From: Serendipita indica DSM 11827
Taxonomy: Eukaryota; Basidiomycota; Agaricomycetes; Sebacinales; Serendipitaceae
Reading direction: 5' to 3'
Assembly: GCA_910890315.1 (NCBI GenBank)
Contig: CAJVGD010000005.1
Coordinates: forward strand, 1,488,001 to 1,552,000
Length of the DNA: 64,000 bases
The notes under the pieces are model-generated. The model saw only the letters and a program-made list of their open reading frames with translations, was not told the origin of the DNA and made no database searches. This document shows positions 52,809 to 62,536 of the stretch, piece by piece; the stretch's first letter is position 1, and each line of letters opens with the position of its first letter. The translations under genes were made by a program, and so were the position numbers.

Positions 52809-55800
52809 ATGGATACGGCAACGAGTCCTCAAGGGTCATCGTCGTCGACAGGAAGATCATCACGCAAGAGGGCCCAAGTATATACCCCGGCCGGCATCAC
52901 TCTCGACACCGTGGCAAATGTGGCCGAGGCATCCGATATACTTGCTCCTCTCAAAGCAGCCTGTCGAGCAACCAAATCAGTCCTCGATGTCATGCAAGTA
53001 AAGTCGGCGAGACTGGCGTACCTCGTCTAAGGAAGACCACAGGGTATCGACGACAACCAGGAAGACTTTGTCGACCTAACACGGCGTCTAGACGAGTACA
53101 TATCGTCTATTGAAGATCAAGTCAACTCGTTTGAACGGTATCCTCCAGCGGATAGAGCCGTCGACGAAGCGCTTAGCCGGCCACTCATTCGTTACGTCGA
53201 GTATGTAGAATATCACTTCTGCTGCAGCAGCGAGCTGATATACATAGGCTTCTTGAAGATTTTCATCACAAGGTCGTAAATCATAGGCACAAGCGACAGC
53301 GCAGCGGTCTCAATGTTCTAGTTGCGATGAGCAAGATTAAACTGGATGCAGGAGAAATCCGTAAATTCAATCGAGATATCGAGGACAGACATAGGCAGTT
53401 TATGGTACGAGTCCCACTAGTCTTATTCACAAGTTGATCTTAGATGCAGAATGCGTTGGGTCTTTTCACTGCATTGCGTGTTCAAGCCACCGAACGCAAT
53501 GTTCAAGCCATTGAACGTAATTCCAAGGTTATCCTGACAGACGGTAAGCTTAACTTTGTCCATTGAAAGTTTGCTAACTATTACAAGTCGAGACTGCTGC
53601 CATACTGCAGCTACCAATGGTAGCATTCGTCGCGTCCTCAGTGCACACCCCCTGTTTGCAAGGAACACGTCGGACTGTTCTTGACAAAATCTGGCGATGG
53701 GCTGAGGATGATGTGTCGGAGAAACAAATATTCTGGCTATGCGACATAGCTGGATCCGGTAAATCCTCAGTGGCAATGTCCGCAGCGGCGTCGTGGCGAG
53801 CCGAGGGAACTTTGGGGGCCCAGTTCTTCTTCTCGATGGCCAGCACCGAAGCATCAAACATAGAAAAGGTCTGCTCAACCATAGCTAAGGAAATCGCCCA
53901 CCATATACCCGAGCTAGCTCCACACATCGCCGAGGCCGTGAAGCGAAATCCGGTGGTCATGCGAAGTCCGCTTGGCGAGCAGTTTCGCACACTCATCATC
54001 GGTCCACTCAGTCATTCAGACAAGCGAGTAATCATTGTCATCGATGCAATCGACGAATGCAGATCTGGATCACAGCGAAGAGAACTTGTCGAAACCATTG
54101 CTATGGGCGTTCGAGGGAGCAAAAACCTCAAGATCTTCATGACGAGTCGACCAGACCCCGTCATCGAAGCTGTTCTCAAAGGGGTCTCTATTAAAGAAAA
54201 GTTGGAAGACCGCCTGCACGATATCAATCACCCAGATAACACCAATGACATTGAGGTCTATGTAGATCAGTCTCTGCACCTAGTTCTACCCAAGGATAAG
54301 AGGCAACGACTGGTCAAAAAAGCCAACAGCCTGTTCATCTGGGCGAGCACCGCATGCCGAATGCTCACTAGCGAAACCAGTTTGAGTTCGCCCGAGGACA
54401 TATATGATCTCCTTATATCCACGGACCAACCCGGAGTCATAGATGACGTATATGGTCTCGTCTTCGAAAGGACCGACCCACAGTACTACGCAGTGATGTG
54501 CGCAATGCTCGCTCTGCTGGTTGCTGCGTTTGAACCACTCACCGTCGACGATTTGGACGACCTACTGAAGCATGCTAGAGTACGGGGAAGTGCTAAGGCG
54601 TTAGTCCAGAATCTGGGAAGCGTACTCAGTGTGGATCCAGGTACACATCTGATCCAATTTCGTCACCCTACCCTGGTCGAGTACCTTCGACGCTGCTCTA
54701 TTGCACCAACCCCCGATAGACGTAATAGACTGTATCTCAACGTCGCTGATGCGCACGGTCAAGCTGCATCATGGTGTCTCAAACGCTTCAAGTCGCCAAC
54801 TGGAGGTCTCAAGTTCAACATATGTCAAATCGAATCTTCTTTCCTCCTCAACAGACAGATCCCTGATCTCGACGCCAGAGTTTCAAAGTTCATCCCTAGA
54901 AGGCTTCGTTATGCCAGCTCCCATTGGTCATTTCACCTGGCGGAAACTGATGACAGATGGCGACGTGCTCTCAAAAGCGAAATCGTATACGTTACCAAAA
55001 GTCCCCATGTGCTATATTGGGTGGAGATTCTGAGCCTTACTGGAGGAGTACCGCGAGCAATAGCCGGTCTTCGAGCCGTCACACGTCACATAAAAGTGCG
55101 TGGTCTCTACAGATATGTTCTAATTTTTGACATAATGGAAAGGCTGAGGAGGGGTTTCAGACCAGATTAACAGAGATCCGACGGTTTCTAATGGCATTTT
55201 CGGTGGCAATCCAGGACAGTACCCCGCACATCTACATCTCGGCCCTTCCGTTTACTCCTACAAAGTCAATGCTGCGTAGCGAGAGTCTCCCACTGTACGC
55301 GAATACGCTGACTGTGACTCAAGGACTTGAGGAAATGTATCCCAGTCTTCCCAGAACGCTTCGAGGTCATCAGAGACAGATAAATGCTGTCAGATTCTCA
55401 CCAGATGGCTCGCGAATCGCATCTGGCTCTGACGACAAGACGGTTCGACTGTGGGACGCGGACACTGGTCAGCCATTGGGGGAGCCACTTCAAGGTCACA
55501 AAGACACGGTCCAGGCCGTCGGATTCTCGCCAGATGGCTCACGAATCGTCTCTGGCTCTTCCGACATGACAATTCGGTTATGGGATGCGGACACTGGTCA
55601 GCCACTAGGAGAGCCGCTTCGAGGTCACAAATTCTCGGTCTTGGCCGTCGGATTCTCTGCAGATGGCTCACGAATCATCTCTGGCTCCTCCGACATGACA
55701 GTTCGATTGTGGGATGCGGACACTGGTCAACTACTGGGAGAGCCACTTCGAGGTCACAAATCCTCGGTCTTTGCCTTCGGAGTCTCCCCAGACGGCTCAA

Positions 55801-57344
55801 GAATCGTCTCTGGCTCCTCCGGCAAGATAATTCGACTGTGGGATGTGGACACTGGTCAGTCACTGGGAGAGCCACTTCAAGGTCACGAATCCGACGTCTT
55901 GGCCGTCGGGCTCTCTCCAGATGGCTCAAGGATCATCTCTGGCTCCTTCGACAAGACAGTTCGACTGTGGGACGCGGACACTGGTCAGCCATTGGGAGAG
56001 CCACTTCGAGGTCACAAATACTCGGTCTGGGCAGTCGGATTCTCACCAGACGGCTCACGAATCGTCTCCGGCTCTGGCGACGAGACGATTCGACTGTGGG
56101 ATGCAGACACTGGTCAGCCACTGGGAGAGCCACTTCGAGGTCACGAAGACTCGGTACGGGCCGTCGGATTCTCTTCAGACGGCTCAAGAATTGTCTCTGG
56201 CTCCTCCGACAAGACAGTTCGACTGTGGGACGCGGACACTGGTCGGCCATTAGGAGAGCCACTTCAAGGTCACGAATCCGACGTCTTGGCCGTCGGATTC
56301 TCTCCAGACGGTTCGAGAATCGTTTCTGGCTCTTACGATAAGACAGTTCAACTGTGGAACGCGGACAATGGTAGGCCACTGAGAGAGCCACTTCAAGGCC
56401 ACGAATCCGACGTCTTGGCCGTCGGATTCTCTCCAGACGGCTCACGGATCGTCTCTGGTTCTGGTGATAAGACGGTTCGACTGTGGGACGCGGACACTGG
56501 TCAGACAATGGGAGAGCCGCTTCGAGGTCACGAAGACGCGGTCTGGGCAGTCGGATTCTCCCCAGACGGCTCAAGAATCGTCTCTGGCTCCTCCGACAAG
56601 ACAGTTCGACTGTGGGACGCGGATACTGGTCGGCCACTGGAGAGCCACTTCAAGGTCACGAATCTGATGTCTTGGCCGTCGGATTCTCTCCAGACGGTTC
56701 GAGAATCGTTTCTGGCTCCTCCGACTGGACAGTTCGACTGTGGAACGCGGACACGGGTCGGCTACTGGGAGAGCCACTTCGAGGTCACGAATCCTCGGTC
56801 TGGGTCATCGGATTCTCCCCAGACGGCTCACGAATCGTCTCTGGCTCTGGCGACAAGACGATTCGATTGTGGGATGCGGACACTGGTCAGCCACTGGGAG
56901 AGCCGCTTCGAGGACACAAGCTCTCGGTCCGGGCCGTCGGATTCTCCCCAGACGGCTCAATAATCATCTCTGGCTCCTCCGACATGACGATTCAACTGTG
57001 GGATGTTGACACTGGTCGTCCACTGGGAGAGCCACTTCAAGGTCATAAATCCGACGTCTTGGCCGTCGGATTTTTTCCAGACGGTTCACGAATCGTCTCT
57101 GGCTCCTCCGACAAGACGATTCGACTGTGGGATATTGATGCCGGTAAGTCTGTTTCAGGCTTGTTGGTTATTCTGTGACGCAGATTTACAACTTTAATTA
57201 GGCACAAGCGCGAATAATGGTCAGCAGGATCTCAGTGAGGCTGCACATTCAAGCATTCCCGAAGATATAGAGGGTACTCCTTTAGGACTACATGTACCTG
57301 GGTTCACGCATTTCTCGCTTTCGAATGATGGTTGGGTCAAATAA
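52809..57344 (+). pseudogene. NACHT-WD40 NLR protein, disrupted near its 3' end
   Basis: Five exons before the long WD40 exon start at 52809 (MDTATSPQGSSSS). The N-terminal 230 residues are helical (LAPLKAACRATKSVL; FVDLTRRLDEYIS), a candidate HeLo/MLKL-like or adaptor domain. NACHT motifs follow: Walker A CDIAGSGKSS and Walker B VIIVIDAIDEC. A helical winged region ends near 55120; an intron then leads to [15 protein letters not shown] and 14 WD40 repeats from 55353. In repeat 10 (about 56640) one G is missing relative to the other repeats, shifting frame; the following four repeats are open in another frame. A last exon after an intron ends at a TAA at 57342, while 56 further open codons (LLFWVPPENRHGL) match the usual tail of this family. 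Such proteins act in allorecognition and immunity-like cell death in fungi. Whether this copy functions is doubtful; a sequence error is also possible. Confidence 0.85.
55353..57142 (+). repeat. Fourteen WD40 repeats of 43 residues (129 bp)
   Basis: Fourteen units with consensus [20 protein letters not shown] then [20 protein letters not shown] lie head to tail. Fourteen units equal two seven-bladed propellers. The copies are very similar in both DNA and protein. Changes cluster at the residues after GH (KDT, KFS, KSS, ESD, KYS, EDS, EDA, ESS, KLS), the residue after the following V (Q, L, F, W, R) and the residue before D in SGSxD (S, F, G, Y). A base is missing in the tenth repeat. Confidence 0.93.
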
Positions 57345-57957
57345 TTCGGTAAACTTCTCTTCTGGGTGCCTCCAGAAAACCGGCATGGACTCCAAACCCC
57401 ACGTCTTCTTCTCACCATGCCAACGGCGAGTTCGTTTCGCGCGACCAAGCTTGATTTCACCCATTTTCAATGTGGTCTTTCTTGGACAAGCGTACGAAAC
57501 AGTGCTAGCTAGTGAGTCGTGGCGTTTAATACATTATGTACTGTCCTGTTTCAATATTAAACATTCATTTACATTCGTCCTCGAAAGCACTCTCTTCTCC
57601 TAGGTAAACTCAGGCTAAACTTTCCAAACGGCGTAAGAGGTAGTACAAAACGTTTTAGATTCCAAAGTACAAGGACGTGGCTCCCGAAACAAAGAGGCAT
57701 TGTCCATCCTGGATATATCATTATAGCTCGGCCTAGAGAAGACGGAAAATAGTCCAAATAGCCCGTTCAAAGTAGGGGGGATAGATAGCGTGATAAAACG
57801 CAGTGGCGCAAAACGAAAGAGGTGCGTGAAGCGAAGACGTAGCGTTGGCGTTGGCATTGCATTTGCGGAAGAAACCGGGCGTTAGTTGCGTTTGCGGAGA
57901 ACAAGGAGAGATAATAAAACGTTGAGGTGTGCGTGTCGAAAAGGGTGGAGGTGTTAG
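57345..57957. other. NLR tail remnant and second copy of the flanking repeat
   Basis: 57345-57512 is open in the NLR frame beyond the TAA and encodes SGKLLFWVPPENRHGL-like tail sequence, ending at a natural TAG. The second flanking repeat follows at 57651-57797. No other gene. Confidence 0.6.
57651..57797. repeat. Downstream copy of a diverged repeat flanking the NLR gene
   Basis: Same orientation as the copy at 52539-52640, with the same order of short matching blocks (ctcccgaaac, cattgt, ggcctagagaag, gatagatagcgtgat) but about 40 bp longer through insertions. Confidence 0.6.
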
Positions 57958-60673
57958 TTACACGGCAAGGTCGCGACGTGGTCGATCACTCTCGACGAGG
58001 AGATCTTGAAACGTCTGGTTATACCGACGCGCCGTCTGAAGTGGAAGACCATCGCGAACCGCATCGTCCAATAACCGCTCGACGCGCTCAAACAAGCCGC
58101 CTTTACCACGAAGAGGAATTGCTTGCTCATTGTACTTGCGCATTGCTATCAGAAAATGTCACCCCGGCCCGATGAATGAAGACTGAGGTATCACTCACCT
58201 CGTTCAAACGAGCGGTACCGCGAATCTCCAATGGAGAGCTTCATCGCTTCACTCAGATCATAGTACCGGTCCCGATGAGACGGAACCGACGCCTCTGGGT
58301 AAAGCGTGATGCCCAAACCAGGCATAGACTGCGGGGTGAGATATGGATTATGAACGGTCGTGGCTCCAGATAGACTCTTTGAATGTGCGTGCTGCGAATT
58401 GGGAGGCGGGTAGCGATACGATGTCGGAGACCCACGCGAGTCGTGACCCGCCGAGCTGTCGAGTCGATGGTTGTGATTGAGCGACGTCGAGTTGCTTGTA
58501 TTCGAGCCTTTACGCTTGTGCTGATCGTATCTACGGTCATACGAATCGAGACTGGCATATCGTCTATCCTTGACGGGCGAGTCCCCGGCATACAACCTAG
58601 GCGAGGTCGAACCCTTTAAGAATCCCATCTCCTGATCGTATCCATACTCGTCCCGCCTACTCTGCGCCTTTTCGTCATAACTAGGCCGCTTCTCCTGTCG
58701 TCTCTCATTCTTTGGCGGCAGAGGTGGCGCCGGGGGAGCCACTGCCGTCGCCGAAGAGGAAAAATGACGATGATGCGCCCGTGTGACGACGGGGGATGCA
58801 GGCGCAGCTGCAGTCGGTTTCGGTGCGGAAACGGCTTGAAGGCTTCGTCGAGGCCGTGAAGGCGGCGGTGTGAGAGGCAATTCAATCAGACTACCGTATG
58901 GGGTAGAGGCGGGGGATTCAAATGGCAATAGCCCATGCGAAAACGGACTTCTTGTCCTCATCGTTGGGGTGGCCATTGCACTAGGGTGCGCCGACGCGCG
59001 CTGGTCGGGATATGGGTCTGGCGAGAGTTGATCGTCTTCGTGTGTGAGTTCTGGAAGTATCTGTCTGTGCATACCACCAATAACTCGCAGTCGTTCACGA
59101 CTGGGCGCTCGTCGTTCTCGCCTTGCCTCGGTGCCAGCGGCAATCACACTCTTGATTTCCGGATTCAATACCATATCTCCTTCCGTCATCTTTGACCTGT
59201 ATCGTTTACCCTTTTCAAGTGGTAAAAACTCTTGACTTTGGCCCGGTGTCGATGGTCGAGTGACTGGGGGTTCAAAGTCGAAAGACGGAAGCGACATGAG
59301 GGCTCTATCAATCGGTGTACCGCACGAAAAGTATGGATGCGGATGAGGATGATGGGGCGGTGGTGGACCTGGAACGCGAATGCTCGTCGTCTGACCGGGC
59401 GAGTGGCTACGTTTTGGATGACGCGAGTCCGACTTTGATCGACGAATGGTATGATTCGAAATGTCCGCGAGCTCGGCAGCAGCCCTGCTGGGCGTCTCGT
59501 AGGCAAGCGAACGATCTTGATAGTCGTCTGGTGCATGTTCGTGCATTGGTTTGGGGGGTGGGTTGGGAAGGGAGGATCGTTTACGCTTGAGAATGGGCGT
59601 AGGAGGTGCAGATGGCTCTTTTGGCTTTATCGAGGCTGGCGTAGGGGGGACAGGAACGACGGGGACAGAGGCAACAGGGGCTGTAGGAAGCGGGGGAGGT
59701 GCTGGTGTAGATTTAGCGGAGCGTAGCGTCTCGCCAATATGCGGAAACTTTAGACCGAGAAAGCGACGCAGCCGTGGCGTGGTTGGAACGCTCTGGGCGG
59801 GCGTATAACCATCATCTTGCTTCGAGTAGCTGTCCTTTCTAAACTCGTCTCGTCGCAACGCCTTGCGACTTGCGCTCTGGAATAGCGAAGCCAGGGTTGG
59901 TTTGCGTCTTGTCGATGACGATCTAGAGGGTGGCGTCGTCGAAAGTGACGCTGTATGAAGCTGATCTGAATAGTCTTGTTCTGGTTGGAGGCTAGTTTGG
60001 CCTGTATTGTCGGCGGCGTGGGCCAAGGTGCTGGAGATGGAAGACTGGCGGGAGAGGGTGTAATGGTGGGTGCGCTGAGTAAAGATTGGCAGAGGACCGA
60101 GAGAAGAATGTTTAGAGGCGAGACCCGTTGTCGATGCGGCGCTGGCGCGAGAGGACCTGTGCAACGAGGCAGCGGCCTTGCTCGCTCGTGGTCAGATTCC
60201 AACTGTAAACTTTCAAGTCACTCACTTCGTCGCGTGATCTGCGTGGTTTGCGCCGCGTCGACTGGCCGTGGCTCTCTGCTGTCTGTGTTTTGTTATGCCG
60301 AGCAGAGAATTGCTTGAGTTCGTCTGCGTTTGCAGGTCCAGGGATCGACAGCGGGTAGTGGCCACTCCCAAAGCTCAGGAGCTGAAGGGACAGGAGCCAA
60401 GTTTGGTCAACCAAACGTCACCAATCTTGTAGTAGACAACATACCCGCTTTGCAGACTGAAATCGATGTCCACGATCCTGCAAGTCCTCTTAGTATCCAA
60501 CTTTGTGAGCCCGAGCGCGCGCGGCTAACCGTTTCGTCTGGCCGTTGCTTGCCTCTCCACGACACCGGGGACGGGCTCACGTGCTCAGACGCCGTTGGGA
60601 CAAATTCAGAGCTCGTTATTGACCCAGATTCAGACGTGAGCGACGGATACGACGACGCCAGCGAGCGAGGCAT
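57958..60673 (-). CDS. Uncharacterised Ser/Pro-rich, largely disordered protein
   Basis: Four exons. The last (stop 57958) joins to the long one (58191-about 60182) through a phase-consistent intron and holds LRGKGGLFERVERLLDDAV, a helical conserved-looking end. Upstream exons join as RSRDE|AAASLHRSS and, across a 40-nt intron, as STTRL|LLSFGSGHYP, with a proposed ATG at 60673 (MPRSLASSYPSLTSES). The protein, about 850 residues, is rich in SP, PPP and basic clusters (RRSKSDSRHPKRSHSP; PLPPKNERRQEKRP), and LRRFLGLKFPHIGETLR is the most ordered patch. I recognise no domain. The 5' end is uncertain because a plus-strand open frame (60330-60725) overlaps it. Confidence 0.65.
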
Positions 60674-61020
60674 GGCACTGGAAGCCCCAGCGGCAGTATT
60701 GGAAAACGAATGGCGATTATTGTAGGAATTTTGAGAATATCGGGGCTGTCGTGGTCGCTGTCCAAGCTTTATGCGTCCTTCGCCGAGCACATTCACATTG
60801 CACACGAACCGAGCTGTGGCAACAACCAGCAAAACTGAAACAGTCTTATATTATTCGTCGGCTCTTTTTGGGCGCTGATAGCTATTTACCACGGGAATTC
60901 TCCTCGCCGTTCTCATGGGACATCCAACCTCCGAATTAACCCTAATCGGCGTGGGACTTGCAACATTTCAGCCTATAAAAGCATTCGGCAGCGGTGGGTG
61001 ATGCTTATTCCCTCTTTTCC
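60674..61020. promoter_or_regulatory. Divergent promoter region with a TATA box
   Basis: 347 bases between the proposed ATG of the minus-strand orphan and the DUF6533 gene. A TATA box at 60974-60980 serves the plus-strand gene. Confidence 0.5.
60974..60980 (+). promoter_or_regulatory. TATA box of the DUF6533 gene
   Basis: TATAAAA lies 40 bp before the ATG at 61021, implying a very short 5' UTR. Confidence 0.6.
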
Positions 61021-62339
61021 ATGGACGAGGAATGGACAGATAGAGATACCAGGGGCCTTGCAAACCTGTTCAACCAGCGCTATGTCACTCTCGCAAGCAT
61101 CACTACAATCGTCTACGACTCGTTTCTCATTTTGGCAGACGAGGTACCAGTTGCGAATATTCCAGCTACACCAAATACTGAACCATACCAGGTAGATCTA
61201 ATATGGTCAAAGCCATGGAAGAGCTCTATCAAGCCAGTCTATCTCATCAACAAAATGATCACCATCGGCTTGAACATTGTCACCATGTACCGTAAGTCGG
61301 CACTCTGTCGAGTAGCCACGCTCACATACTGCAGAACTGGGACCTCTGCGTCCATCTCTTACGCTAAAAGTATGCATTCTATTTAACGATCCGTCTATTT
61401 CTGACCCTCTAGTGGTACTACTCCATAAATCTAGCCGTGCATCGTCTCAGAAATTCTAGGTGTCAAGGATATATTGTCGCAGGGACATTGTGCCAGCTTA
61501 TATCCGAGATTCTGTCCAAATGTCAGTAGCCATCCATGGCCCTTGACCGTCACTCATTAATCACAGGGATTTTAACCCGTCGATTGGTTGCTATCTATGC
61601 AAAAGATAGAAAGATTGTTGCCTCGATATATGCCGCATATGGATTCTGCTACATTGTGTCGGGCGTCTTTGCATTATGGAGCATCAGTGACAATATCAGT
61701 ATGTACACGCCGCAGACTATCGTTCCAGTGCTAACACTACTAGAACACGTCGGCATCTCAAACCGTGGAGAATGTGCAGCGGTCAAGCAGACATCACCCA
61801 TATTTGGTCTTATCTTCATCGCGCCCGTGAGTACAACACTGATCATATCTCCATCTTCTTACCTTTACAGCTAATATACGAACTCTACATGGCCGCTAAC
61901 GATCCGCAAAGCCCTCAGCCACGTCGCCTTTCTCAAGCACCGGAAATCCGCACCGCTACTCTATGTCATCTTCCGAGATGGTATATTCTACCTCTTCATG
62001 ATCATCGTAGCCCGTATCTGCGTCATTCTCCTCATCGTCAAGGGCGGCAGTCTCTACCTGGGCTTGGCCCTCCAGTGGTGCATGGACGTCGTCTTCATCT
62101 GCCGGTTTTACCTCAACCTCCTCAAAGTTGCATCACGGGATCATAATATTAGCATGTGGGAGACAAAGGCGACACTGGATATACAGCATCCTCAAGGGAC
62201 AGAGCTCGACACGTTTGGAGGGACGGCTGGTCCGAGTGTGACGACTGGTTCACGTTTGTCAGAGCGTGAAGTGGCAGATATAGAGACGCCGGGGGGGATT
62301 GGGAATACGAGTACCAAAGGAAAGGAACGAGTGCCATAA
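61021..62339 (+). CDS. DUF6533 seven-helix membrane protein, possibly frameshifted
   Basis: The N-terminal part has the DUF6533 signature: YVTLASITTIVYDSFLILADE joined across an intron to VDLIWSKPWKSSIKPVYLINK. Further hydrophobic helices are IVAGTLCQLISEIL, IVASIYAAYGFCYIVSGVFA, SPIFGLIFIAP and YLFMIIVARICVILLIV. The last exon's membrane-spanning frame (TIRKALSHVAFLKHR onward) does not join to the frame entering it (LIYELYMAA): one extra base at about 61897-61899 (gctaacg) separates them and no intron fits. So the gene is either frameshifted or carries a sequence error. DUF6533 proteins are numerous in agaricomycetes and resemble 7TM receptors, but their function is unknown. Confidence 0.78.
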
Positions 62340-62536
62340 GCGTCGTGCTGGTGTGGACAAGTGTTGTATTAACATTGTAGATTACTTACTGAGATCTTCT
62401 CTTTATTGAGAACAATGTAGTCTCTTCGGCTAATCTCATTATATATACCCGGTCCGCTTACCTCACTGAATGAGGGATGGCGTGCTCGAATGAAATCTAG
62501 GCGAGCTGGGCCGCTGATCAAGCCTTGAACCCAACC

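Noticed and set aside
55451-56637. Long open frames on both strands within the WD40 array
   Set aside because: They arise because every 129-bp unit repeats the same stop-free pattern in other frames; only the WD40 frame has known motifs.
55353-57142. CRISPR-like or satellite array
   Set aside because: The regular 129-bp repeats are protein-coding WD40 blades in a eukaryotic gene, without spacers.
52539-57797. LTR retroelement around the NLR
   Set aside because: The flanking repeats are short and there is no element coding sequence between them; only the NLR lies inside.
60330-60725. Plus-strand open frame MQVQGSTAGSGHS
   Set aside because: It overlaps the proposed first exons of the minus-strand orphan, whose phase-consistent joins and Ser-rich style fit the downstream protein better. 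Not fully excluded.
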